The notes under the pieces: generated by a model | What the model was told of the DNA's origin: nothing | Seen by the model: the letters and a program-made list of their open reading frames with translations, nothing else | Databases searched by the model: none | Source of the DNA: Sphingobium sp. | GTDB lineage: Bacteria; Pseudomonadota; Alphaproteobacteria; Sphingomonadales; Sphingomonadaceae | NCBI GenBank assembly: GCA_017745115.1 | Contig: JAGIAA010000003.1 | Coordinates: 1-64,000, forward strand | Direction of reading: 5' to 3' | Length of the DNA stretch: 64,000 bases | Shown here: positions 44,846 through 52,981 of the stretch, piece after piece | Numbering within the stretch: the stretch's first letter is position 1 | How the letters are laid out: every line of letters begins with the position of its first letter | Translations under genes and position numbers: made by a program

Positions 44846-45688
44846 GTGGCCAAGGACAACAAGATCACGCTGTATGACCTGCAGCTGGCGCATGGCGCGA
44901 CGATCAGCCCCTTCGTCTGGGCGACCAAATATGCGGTCGCACACAAGGGTTTCGACCTCGACATCGTCGATGGCGGCTTCACGGGCATTCCCGAGCGCAC
45001 CGGTGGCGTCACTGAACGCCTGCCCGCCATTGTCGACGACGGCAAATGGGTGCTCGATAGTTGGCTGATCGCCGAATATCTCGACGAGACCTATCCCGGC
45101 CGGCCGACGCTGATCGGCAATGCCAGCGTCAAGGCGCTGACCCAAGGCATGGAAGCATGGCTCTGGGGTGCGGCGATCAGCCCGTGGATGACCTGTTTCA
45201 TCAAGCAGTATCGCGACCGTTCCCTGCCGCAGGACCATGACTATGTGACCAGCTCACGCGAGCGCATGTTCGGCCGCAAGATCGAGGACATCATCGTCGG
45301 TCGCGAGGATCGCCTGCCCAAGGTGCCGCCGACGCTGCAGCTGATGCGCAACGTGCTGGCCGAGAATAAATGGTTCGGCGGCGACACGCCCAACTACGCC
45401 GACTTCCGCCTGCTTGCGGTGTTCCTCTTCACCGCTTCGGTTGCCGACACGCCGGTGTTGACCGACGACGATCCGCTGCGCGACTGGATCGAGCGCGGCT
45501 TCGATCTTTACGGCGGCCTCGGGCGCCATCCCGGCCTCTCGCCGCTGTTCGGCCTGAAGCTGCGTGACGGCGACCCAGAGCCCTTCATCAAGGGCGGCGC
45601 CGTCGGCGGCCTCGCCACGCGCAACACCGGTGTCAAGTCGACGGCCGCCGAGACAGCGCGGTTGAAGGGCGAGACGGCAAAAGCCTGA
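44846..45688 (+). CDS. LigE/LigP-like beta-etherase-type glutathione S-transferase
   Basis: This 280-residue glutathione transferase closely resembles LigE from Sphingobium, which cleaves the beta-aryl ether bond of lignin-type dimers. Shared segments include ITLYDLQLAHGATISPFVW, GGFTGIPERTGG, WVLDSWLIAEYLDE, SLPQDHDYV and GLGRHPGLSPLFGLKLRDG. The GTG start of VAKDNKIT is chosen because AAAGGAGAGGG precedes it. The reaction is inferred from family similarity; some relatives only conjugate. No ligD or ligF partner is next to it, and its divergent neighbour is the PQQ alcohol dehydrogenase. Confidence 0.85.
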   Translation: MAKDNKITLYDLQLAHGATISPFVWATKYAVAHKGFDLDIVDGGFTGIPERTGGVTERLPAIVDDGKWVLDSWLIAEYLDETYPGRPTLIGNASVKALTQGMEAWLWGAAISPWMTCFIKQYRDRSLPQDHDYVTSSRERMFGRKIEDIIVGREDRLPKVPPTLQLMRNVLAENKWFGGDTPNYADFRLLAVFLFTASVADTPVLTDDDPLRDWIERGFDLYGGLGRHPGLSPLFGLKLRDGDPEPFIKGGAVGGLATRNTGVKSTAAETARLKGETAKA

Positions 45689-45805
45689 CTTTGGGCAAAG
45701 TCATCGATTGAGCGACCATCCCTCCCCGTGCTAGCCCTGTCGGGGTGAAGTTACCGGAGACGCGGCAATAGGCCCGATCCGGTTGCGGGAGGAGACGCGG
45801 AGGGG

Positions 45806-47827
45806 ATGGCCGGCCAACGCTCGGACCAGGCACGGTCGCGGCGCAGCGGCCTGCTTCGCCCCGCGTTTGCCGGGCTGGCGGGTCTGGCCGCGCTTGCGGT
45901 GATGACCGGCCTCGGGAGGACGGCCGATCGCCCACCAGCTGCACCTGCAGCCAAAGTTGCCACCCAATCCCTGCCCGAGGCCGCGAGCGGCAATAGCGCC
46001 TCGCCCTACAGGCCGGCCACCGTCGACGCGAACGGCGTCACCTGCTCTTATGGCTACGCGGTTTGGGGTAAGCTCAAATATGGCCCCGGCTTCAAGCATT
46101 TCGACTATGTGAATCCGGATGCGCCCAAGGGCGGAACTTACCGCTACGCCATGGAGCAGGCCACCTTCGACACGGTGAGCCAGTTCTCCCTGCTCGGCGT
46201 GTTTCCGCTCTCGCTGCTCTATTTTCACGACACGCTGATGCGGCAGAGTTCCGACGAACCGGCCTCCTATTACGGCATGATCGCCGACCGAGTCTGCCAC
46301 GCGAAGGATTTGAGCTGGTTCGAGTTCCACATCAATCCCAAGGCCCGCTGGAACGATGGCGTGCCGCTCACGGCCGACGATGTGATGTTCACCATCCACA
46401 AGGCCAAGACGACGATTGGCGTGATCCAGCGCCGCATCGACCAGGCGGTAGACCATTTCGAGCGGACCGGTCCGCAGACGGTCAAGGTCTACCTGACGCA
46501 GAAGCACAACCCGATCCTGCCGACGGTGCTGACCGGCATGCAGGTGCTGCCCAAGCATTATTACGAGAAGCACGACATACTCGCGACCACGCTGGAGCCG
46601 CCGGTGAACAGCGGGCCCTACCGCTTCGGCAGGATCAGCCCGGGCCGCTGGATGGAGTTCGTCCGCAACCGGGATTATTGGGCGGCGGACCTGCCGGTGA
46701 ACAAGGGTAGGTTCAATTTCGACGTCATCCGCCACGATTTCTACCGCGACCAGCTCGTCGCCAACGAAGCCTTCCTTGCCGGAAACGAGGACGCCAAGGC
46801 CGAGAGCAATGCCAGCAAGTGGGCGAGCGAGGGCCGTCTGCCGCCGTTCCGCGCCGGCGAGATCAAACGCACGCAGGTCCGCTACATGCAGCCGGCCTGG
46901 TTCCTCGGGCTCATCCTGAATTCCCGACGGCCGGTGTTGGGCAATCGCCAAATTCGGCAGGCGCTCATGCTCTGCTACGATTTCGAGTGGGCGAACCGGG
47001 TTCTGCTCGGCAATCGTCACGGCCGCCTCACCAGTATTTTCCCTAATGGCGATTTCGAGGCGCACGGCCTGCCGACGCCCGCCGAGCTGAAGCTGCTCGA
47101 GCCCTATCGTGCCGACCTGCCGCCGGAGGTCTTCACCAAGCCGTTGTCGCTACCGGTCGGCGGCGACTGGGTCCATCGCCGCGCCAATCTTCTCAAGGCT
47201 GCGCAGCTGCTCCGGGGCGCGGGATACAAGACCGTCGGCGGCCGTCTCATCGATCCGCGCACCGGCAAGCCCGTGGTCTTGCGCCTGCTCGCTTATTCGG
47301 CCCTGCTCGATCGCCAGGTTTCGCTGTTTATCGAGAATGCGCGGCGCCTGGGCATCGATATCCGCTTTCGCAATGTCGATACGGCTCAGATGCGGTCGAT
47401 GATGCGGACCTATGATTACGACATCCTCGCGCCGACCCGCCAGCTCGCGACCAGCTCGACGCCGGGCGTGGGGCTCATCCAGATGTGGAGCAGCAAGGCA
47501 GCTGACACGCCGCAGCAGCTGAACTATCCGGGCGCGAAGAATCCCGCGATCGATGCAATGGTCATGGCGGCGGTCCATGCCGAGGATCGCGACAGCGTCG
47601 TCAACGCCATGCGTGCGCTCGATCGGGTTGTGCAGTGGGGCTATTATGTCATCCCCATGCAGCATCTCTATCCGGCGCCGCTTGGATATCTGCCGGTGAC
47701 CTACTGGGATCGTTTCGGCCGGCCCGCGACGGAGCCCAGCTATAACTTCAATGTCATGACGCTGGACAGCTGGTGGGTGGACAAGCGCCGCGAGGCGCAG
47801 CTGAAGCACAGGCGGATGGCACAATGA
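45806..47827 (+). CDS. yejA: Peptide ABC transporter substrate-binding protein (YejA-like)
   Basis: This is a 673-residue extracellular solute-binding protein of family 5, with a signal-like N-terminal segment RPAFAGLAGLAALAVMTGLG. YejA features are the early YAVWGKLKYGPGFKHFDYV and YEKHDILATTLEPPVNSGPY. The DVMFTIHKAK and RRNRDYWAADLP-like core also fits. It starts a four-gene operon with overlaps at each junction. YejABEF imports oligopeptides and, in E. coli, the antibiotic microcin C. The natural substrate here is unknown. Confidence 0.9.
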   Translation: MAGQRSDQARSRRSGLLRPAFAGLAGLAALAVMTGLGRTADRPPAAPAAKVATQSLPEAASGNSASPYRPATVDANGVTCSYGYAVWGKLKYGPGFKHFDYVNPDAPKGGTYRYAMEQATFDTVSQFSLLGVFPLSLLYFHDTLMRQSSDEPASYYGMIADRVCHAKDLSWFEFHINPKARWNDGVPLTADDVMFTIHKAKTTIGVIQRRIDQAVDHFERTGPQTVKVYLTQKHNPILPTVLTGMQVLPKHYYEKHDILATTLEPPVNSGPYRFGRISPGRWMEFVRNRDYWAADLPVNKGRFNFDVIRHDFYRDQLVANEAFLAGNEDAKAESNASKWASEGRLPPFRAGEIKRTQVRYMQPAWFLGLILNSRRPVLGNRQIRQALMLCYDFEWANRVLLGNRHGRLTSIFPNGDFEAHGLPTPAELKLLEPYRADLPPEVFTKPLSLPVGGDWVHRRANLLKAAQLLRGAGYKTVGGRLIDPRTGKPVVLRLLAYSALLDRQVSLFIENARRLGIDIRFRNVDTAQMRSMMRTYDYDILAPTRQLATSSTPGVGLIQMWSSKAADTPQQLNYPGAKNPAIDAMVMAAVHAEDRDSVVNAMRALDRVVQWGYYVIPMQHLYPAPLGYLPVTYWDRFGRPATEPSYNFNVMTLDSWWVDKRREAQLKHRRMAQ

Positions 47828-48912
47828 GCGGCATCTGGGCCTATATCGCGCGGCGTCTGCTGTTCATGGTGCCGACCTTGATTGGTATCGTCACGGTCAG
47901 CTTCGTCATCATCCAGTTCGTTCCAGGCGGTCCGATCGATCAGATCCAGGCACGCATGACCGGCACGGCCCTCGAAGCGACCGCGACAATTTCCGGCAGC
48001 ACGGGCGGCGGTGCGGATGCCGCCGCGGGCGGCCTCGTGCCCACCGGCGAACTCGATCCGGCGCAGGTGAAGGAACTGGAGAAGCAATACGGCTTCGATA
48101 AGCCGGTGCTGACCCGTTACTTCAAAATGCTCTGGGACTTCGCCCGCTTCGATTTCGGCACCAGCTTCTTCAAGGACAAGCCGGTCCTCACGCTCATCGC
48201 CGAGAAGATGCCCGTCTCGATCTCGCTCGGCCTCTGGACGACGCTGCTCACCTATCTGATCGCGATCCCGCTCGGCATTCGCAAGGCCGTCCGTGCTGGC
48301 ACGGCCTTCGACGGCTGGAGCAGCTTCGCCGTGACCCTGGGTTATGCGATTCCCGGCTTCCTGTTCGCGGTGCTGCTCGTCGTGCTGTTCGCGGGCGGCA
48401 ATGTCTGGAACATCTTCCCCTCGCGCGGCCTGACCTCCGACAATTGGGATGAACTCTCCCTACTCGCCAAGGTCGGCGACTATTTCTGGCATATCGCCTT
48501 GCCGGTCACGGCCATGGTGATCGGCGCCTTCGCGAACCTCACCATGCTCACCAAGAATTCGGTGCTCGACGAGATCAGCAAGCAATATGTGCTGACCGCC
48601 CGCGCCAAGGGCCTCTCCGAGCGCGGCGTGCTCTATGGCCATGTGTTCCGCAACGCGATGCTGATCGTAATCGCGGGCTTCCCAGCGGCCTTCGTCTCGG
48701 TGCTCTTCTCCTCCTCGCTGCTGATCGAGGTCATCTTCTCGCTCGATGGTCTCGGGCTGCTTGGCTTCGAGGCGACGATCAATCGCGATTTTCCGTTGAT
48801 GCTGGGTTCGCTCTTCTTCTTCTCCCTGCTCGGCCTGCTCACGAACCTGCTCGGCGACATTTGCTATGTGCTGGTCGATCCGCGCATCGATTTCGAGAGG
48901 CGGGACATATGA
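47824..48912 (+). CDS. yejB: Peptide ABC transporter permease YejB
   Basis: This is a 362-residue inner-membrane permease with the usual N-terminal segment AYIARRLLFMVPTLIGIVTV and the binding-protein-dependent transport core. The EAA-like loop is LTARAKGLSERGVLYGHVFR. A periplasmic insertion about residues 50-85 (TISGSTGGGADAAAGGLVPT) is longer than in typical OppB but is usual for YejB. It overlaps yejA and yejE by ATGA, so all three are translated together. Confidence 0.92.
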   Translation: MSGIWAYIARRLLFMVPTLIGIVTVSFVIIQFVPGGPIDQIQARMTGTALEATATISGSTGGGADAAAGGLVPTGELDPAQVKELEKQYGFDKPVLTRYFKMLWDFARFDFGTSFFKDKPVLTLIAEKMPVSISLGLWTTLLTYLIAIPLGIRKAVRAGTAFDGWSSFAVTLGYAIPGFLFAVLLVVLFAGGNVWNIFPSRGLTSDNWDELSLLAKVGDYFWHIALPVTAMVIGAFANLTMLTKNSVLDEISKQYVLTARAKGLSERGVLYGHVFRNAMLIVIAGFPAAFVSVLFSSSLLIEVIFSLDGLGLLGFEATINRDFPLMLGSLFFFSLLGLLTNLLGDICYVLVDPRIDFERRDI

Positions 48913-50000
48913 ACCGCTTCCGTCCCAGCCAGGCTGCGGCCCAGATGCGCGCGACGCCGCCGGGTGGGCCGCGCCGCTGGATGAGCCCGCTCACGCGCCG
49001 CCGCTGGGCGAACTTCAGGGCGCACCGGCGCGGCTATGTGAGCCTTTGGATTTTCCTGGCCTTGTTCGGGCTCTCCCTGTTCGCCGAGCTCATCGCCAAC
49101 GACAAGCCGATCCTCATGGGCTTCCGCGGAAGCCTCTATGCGCCGGTCGTCACGAGCTATGCCGAGACCGAATTCGGCGGCGTGCTGGAGACCGAGGCCA
49201 ATTATCGCGATCCGGCGGTCCGGGCGATGATCGACGAGGGCGGCGGCTGGGCGATCTGGCCGGTCATCCCCTTTTCCTACCGGACGATCGATTACGATCT
49301 GCCCGCGGCTGCACCCGCAGCGCCATCGGCGCGTCACTGGCTCGGCACTGACGATCAAGGGCGGGACGTCCTTGCCCGCCTCATCTACGGCTTCCGGCTC
49401 TCGGTCACCTTCGGCCTTCTGCTGACGATCCTGTCTTCGGCCATCGGCGTCGCGGCCGGCGCTATCCAGGGCTATTTCGGCGGCTGGACCGACCTGCTCA
49501 TGCAGCGCGTGATCGAGGTGCTGCACAGCCTGCCGATCCTCTATCTGCTCATTATCATGTCGAGCCTGCTCCAGCCCGGCTTCTTCACGTTGATGGGCGT
49601 GCTCCTGTTGGTGACGTGGATGAGCCTCGTCCACGTCGTGCGCGCCGAGTTCCTGCGCGCCCGCAATCTCGATTATGTCCGCGCCGCCCGGGCGCTGGGC
49701 CTTGGCAATCGCGCGATCATGTTCCGGCACATTCTGCCCAATGCCATGGTCGCGACGCTCACCTTTCTGCCCTTCATTCTGTCCGCATCGATCACCATGC
49801 TGACCGCGCTCGATTTTCTCGGCTTCGGTCTGCCGCGAGGGTCCGCGTCGATCGGCGAACTCCTCAACCAGGCGAAGAACAATCTCGTTGCGCCCTGGCT
49901 CGGCATTGCCGGATTTGCGGTCATGGCGGTGATGCTCTCGCTGCTGATCTTCATCGGCGAGGCGGCCCGCGATGCCTTCGATCCCAGGAAATCGACATGA
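48909..50000 (+). CDS. yejE: Peptide ABC transporter permease YejE
   Basis: This is a 363-residue permease. After a cytoplasmic N-terminus comes the segment YVSLWIFLALFGLSLFAELI. A periplasmic loop rich in Gly and acidic residues follows, then HWLGTDDQGRDVLARLIYGF and the EAA motif YVRAARALGLGNRAIMFRH. The order matches OppC/YejE. It overlaps yejB and yejF by ATGA. Confidence 0.93.
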   Translation: MNRFRPSQAAAQMRATPPGGPRRWMSPLTRRRWANFRAHRRGYVSLWIFLALFGLSLFAELIANDKPILMGFRGSLYAPVVTSYAETEFGGVLETEANYRDPAVRAMIDEGGGWAIWPVIPFSYRTIDYDLPAAAPAAPSARHWLGTDDQGRDVLARLIYGFRLSVTFGLLLTILSSAIGVAAGAIQGYFGGWTDLLMQRVIEVLHSLPILYLLIIMSSLLQPGFFTLMGVLLLVTWMSLVHVVRAEFLRARNLDYVRAARALGLGNRAIMFRHILPNAMVATLTFLPFILSASITMLTALDFLGFGLPRGSASIGELLNQAKNNLVAPWLGIAGFAVMAVMLSLLIFIGEAARDAFDPRKST

Positions 50001-51616
50001 GCGTAGCGCCTCTTCTCGAGGTGAAGGACCTCGCCGTCTCCTTCCGCTCCGAAGGACGGATTGTCGAGGCGGTGAAGTCCGTCTCCTTCAAGCTCGAAAA
50101 AGGCCAGACGCTGGCGCTGGTCGGCGAGAGCGGATCGGGCAAGTCGTCGGTTGCCATGTCCGTCCTGCAATTGCTGCCCTATCCGGTCGCTTTCCATCCC
50201 GGCGGCTCAATAAAGCTCGATGGCGAGGAGGTGGTCGGTGCGAACGAGAAGACTCTCCAGCGCATCCGTGGTGCCCGCGTCGCGCTCATCCCGCAGGAGC
50301 CACTGACTGCGCTCAATCCGCTGCATCGCATCGATCGGCAGATCGTGGAGGCGATCAGGCTGCACGATCCTTCGATCAGCCAGGGCGATGCGGTTGCCAA
50401 GACCCTCGAGCTCCTGCGGCTGGTTGGTCTGCGTGATGCCGAGGCACGGTTGAAGGCCTATCCGCACGAACTTTCCGGCGGGCAGCGCCAGCGCGTCATG
50501 ATCGCCATGGCACTGGCGAACGAGCCCGACCTGCTGATCGCCGACGAGCCGACCACGGCGCTCGACGTGACCGTGCAGGCGCAAGTGCTCGATCTGCTCA
50601 AGGATCTCCAGAAACGCCTCGGCATGGCGATGCTGTTGATCACCCATGACCTCGGCGTCGTGCGCAAGATGTCCGAGCGCGTCTGCGTCATGACCAACGG
50701 CGAGATCGTCGAGGCCGGAGAGACGGCGTCAGTGTTCGACAATCCTGCGCATGCCTACACCCGCAAGCTGCTCGATGCGACGCCGCGTGGTGCGCCGCTC
50801 AAGATAGAGGGCCAGCCGTCGGCGCTGGTCGAAGCGGAAGACCTCAAGGTCTGGTTCCCCATCAAGGGCTGGTTCGGCCGTGCGAAAGGCCATGTGAAGG
50901 CGGTCGACGGTGTCACCTTGTCCATTCCGCGCGGCCACACGCTGGGCGTCGTCGGCGAGTCCGGGTCGGGCAAGTCGACCCTCGGCATGGCGTTGCTCCG
51001 TATCGGCCGCAGCGTGGGCGCGATCCGTTTCGACGGCCTGCCGATCCATGAGCGCAACTGGAAGGCAATGCGCCCATTGCGCAGCCGCATGCAGATCGTC
51101 TTTCAGGACCCCTTTGCCTCGCTCTCGCCCAAGATGACAGTCGGCCAGATCGTCGGGGAGGGGCTGCCGATTCATCGTCCCGAGCTCGACCGGGCGGCGC
51201 GTTATGAGGCCGTCAGGCAGGTGCTGGAGGAAGTCGGTCTCGGCGCGGATATCATGGACCGTTATCCGCACGAGTTTTCCGGCGGGCAGCGCCAGCGCAT
51301 CGCCATTGCCCGCGCGATCATTCTCAAGCCCGACCTGATCGTGCTCGACGAGCCCACTTCGGCGCTCGACATGAGTGTGCAGGCACAGATCGTCGATCTG
51401 CTACGCGCGCTTCAGGCCAGCCACGGCCTCACTTATCTGTTCATCAGCCACGACCTGAAGGTGGTTCGCGCCCTCGCGCACGAGTTGCTCGTCATGAAGG
51501 ACGGCAAGATCGTCGAGCAGGCCACCGCGGAACAGATCTTCGCCGCGCCGAAGAGCGACTATACGCGCGATCTCATTTCGGCGGCGCTGGAGTTGAAGGC
51601 GCGCAGCGCGGCGTAG
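49997..51616 (+). CDS. yejF: Fused double ATP-binding protein YejF
   Basis: This 539-residue ABC ATPase has two nucleotide-binding domains in one chain. Walker A motifs are GESGSGKSS and GESGSGKST, signatures are LSGGQRQRVMIAMA and FSGGQRQRIAIARA, and Walker B motifs are LLIADEPTTALD and LIVLDEPTSALD. Both domains are complete, so both sites should hydrolyse ATP. It powers the YejBE permeases. The next element is a pair of small hairpins that probably end the operon. Confidence 0.94.
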   Translation: MSVAPLLEVKDLAVSFRSEGRIVEAVKSVSFKLEKGQTLALVGESGSGKSSVAMSVLQLLPYPVAFHPGGSIKLDGEEVVGANEKTLQRIRGARVALIPQEPLTALNPLHRIDRQIVEAIRLHDPSISQGDAVAKTLELLRLVGLRDAEARLKAYPHELSGGQRQRVMIAMALANEPDLLIADEPTTALDVTVQAQVLDLLKDLQKRLGMAMLLITHDLGVVRKMSERVCVMTNGEIVEAGETASVFDNPAHAYTRKLLDATPRGAPLKIEGQPSALVEAEDLKVWFPIKGWFGRAKGHVKAVDGVTLSIPRGHTLGVVGESGSGKSTLGMALLRIGRSVGAIRFDGLPIHERNWKAMRPLRSRMQIVFQDPFASLSPKMTVGQIVGEGLPIHRPELDRAARYEAVRQVLEEVGLGADIMDRYPHEFSGGQRQRIAIARAIILKPDLIVLDEPTSALDMSVQAQIVDLLRALQASHGLTYLFISHDLKVVRALAHELLVMKDGKIVEQATAEQIFAAPKSDYTRDLISAALELKARSAA

Positions 51617-51623
51617 CTTTTTA

Positions 51624-51746
51624 CCCTCTCTCGTTTACGGGAGAGGGAAGGCTGATGGTCTTTGGCGAGCAACACACCATCATCCAACTGCACCTAACCG
51701 GCAAGCCGGCAAGGCTTCGTATCCTTCGCCCGCAAGCGGGAGAAGG
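51624..51746. repeat. Two-hairpin intergenic repeat
   Basis: CCCTCTC pairs with GAGAGGG (51624-51647), and about 75 bases later CCTTCGCCCGC pairs with GCGGGAGAAGG (51723-51746). It lies between the convergent yejF and EF-hand genes. The arrangement resembles the element at 302-447, with two outward-looking hairpins and a linker. It probably ends both transcripts. Confidence 0.55.
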
Positions 51747-51755
51747 CTGACTTCG

Positions 51756-52127
51756 TCAGGCGCCCGGCGCCGGGAACAATGCGGTCAATTCTTCCTTGCT
51801 GAGCGAGCCGTCGCCATTCTTGTCGGCGGACTTGAACTTGGCGGGCACAGCGGCGGTGTAGGCAGCGTGCGTGATGACGCCATTTGCGTCGGGCGTGATG
51901 CCGTTAAAAGCTGCCTTCATCTCGGGCATGATATCGGCGAGCTTGATGCTGTCCGCGCCCTGCGAGAAGAAGCCCCAGCCCTGCTCCTGGAATGCGGCGA
52001 ACTCTTCGGGCGAGACCTTGTTGTCCTTGTTGGTGTCCGCAAAGCCCATAAGGTCGAAATCCTGCGCGATGGCCGGTGCGGCGAAGGCCGCGAGCGCGGC
52101 GGCAGCGATGATGATGGTGCGACGCAT
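51756..52127 (-). CDS. Exported EF-hand protein
   Basis: This is a 123-residue protein with a signal peptide ending AIAQ. Two EF-hand calcium loops are intact, DTNKDNKVSPEE and DKNGDGSLSKEE, with a degenerate third, TPDANGVITHAA, between them. It is probably a periplasmic calcium-binding protein of unknown role. It stands alone, convergent with yejF and divergent from the sigma factor gene. Confidence 0.85.
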   Translation of the reverse strand: MRRTIIIAAAALAAFAAPAIAQDFDLMGFADTNKDNKVSPEEFAAFQEQGWGFFSQGADSIKLADIMPEMKAAFNGITPDANGVITHAAYTAAVPAKFKSADKNGDGSLSKEELTALFPAPGA

Positions 52128-52230
52128 TGTAGAATCCTCTTCTTTTCAAACTCCCGGCAGTGTCTTAGTCGAGCAAGGCGCTCCTCGCCAGCGCTTTCGG
52201 TTCGCGCCGGATTTTGACGGTTCGGCGCCA

Positions 52231-52243
52231 TGACGGATCGTCA
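52231..52243. promoter_or_regulatory. TGACG-GAT-CGTCA palindrome upstream of the sigma factor gene
   Basis: This is a perfect five-base inverted repeat with a three-base centre in the 195-base gap between the EF-hand and sigma factor genes, preceded by TTTTGACGG. It could be an operator for either gene. It is short enough to arise by chance. Confidence 0.3.
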
Positions 52244-52322
52244 CGCATGGCGTCGCGGCGCGTCTTGATGCACATAAGCGTCGTGCGGGAAATTACGTCC
52301 ACGAACCGGCCCGTAGGCACGC

Positions 52323-52868
52323 ATGGCTGATACCGCTCAGCGCGCCGACGCCGATCTCGCCGCTGCGGCCGCATCCGGTGACCGCGATGCGTTCAAGATC
52401 CTGCTCGAGCGGCATTATGACCGCATTCACCGGCTCGCCTGGCAACTCTCCGGTTCGCGCGCGGACGCCGACGATGTCGCGCAGGATGTCTGTTGCACCC
52501 TGGTCGAGAAGATCGGCAGCTTCCGCGGTGAAGCGAGGTTCACCACCTGGCTGTGCGGCATCGTGTTCAATGCGTGCCGCGATCTCCGCCGTCGCCGCCG
52601 ATCCTTCGGGGCCCTGACCGAGCGGCTTGCGGTGCTGGTAGGGCTGGCGCGTGGTCCCGACGGACGCGACCTGCACGACGCAATGTGGCTCAAGAGCGCG
52701 ATCGCGAAGCTTCCCGCTGCCTATCGTGAGGCTGTCGTCCTCGTGGCGGGCCAGGGCCTGAGCCATGGCGAGGCAGCCTCCATCCTCGGTATCGCGGAGT
52801 CCACCGTCTCCTGGCGGATGCACGAGGTCCGCCGCATGCTGGGCGGGGCATTGGCCGAGGGCGCCTGA
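52323..52868 (+). CDS. ECF-type RNA polymerase sigma factor
   Basis: This is a 181-residue sigma factor with only regions 2 and 4. Region 2 is AFKILLERHYDRIHRLAWQL and DVAQDVCCTLVEKI; region 4 is LPAAYREAVVLVAGQGLSHG, followed by EAASILGIAESTVSWRMHEV. It directly precedes a vWA lipoprotein gene in the same direction. No dedicated anti-sigma factor of the usual ZAS type is seen, so the membrane protein two genes later is a candidate. Its target promoters are not known. Confidence 0.9.
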   Translation: MADTAQRADADLAAAAASGDRDAFKILLERHYDRIHRLAWQLSGSRADADDVAQDVCCTLVEKIGSFRGEARFTTWLCGIVFNACRDLRRRRRSFGALTERLAVLVGLARGPDGRDLHDAMWLKSAIAKLPAAYREAVVLVAGQGLSHGEAASILGIAESTVSWRMHEVRRMLGGALAEGA

Positions 52869-52981
52869 CCGCCCGCCGCCATCGTTCGAAAAAATTTCAG
52901 GACCGCCCAAGGATCTCCCGGCGCCGCGCGTCGAAGGAACATGCGGACAATCTTGCGCCGCTGTTTTCAGGGAGAATGCTC

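Noticed and set aside
52936..52940. GGAAC upstream of the vWA gene as an EcfG-type -35 box
   Set aside because: No cGTT-like -10 element lies 16-17 bases downstream; the nearest candidate is 20 or more bases away.
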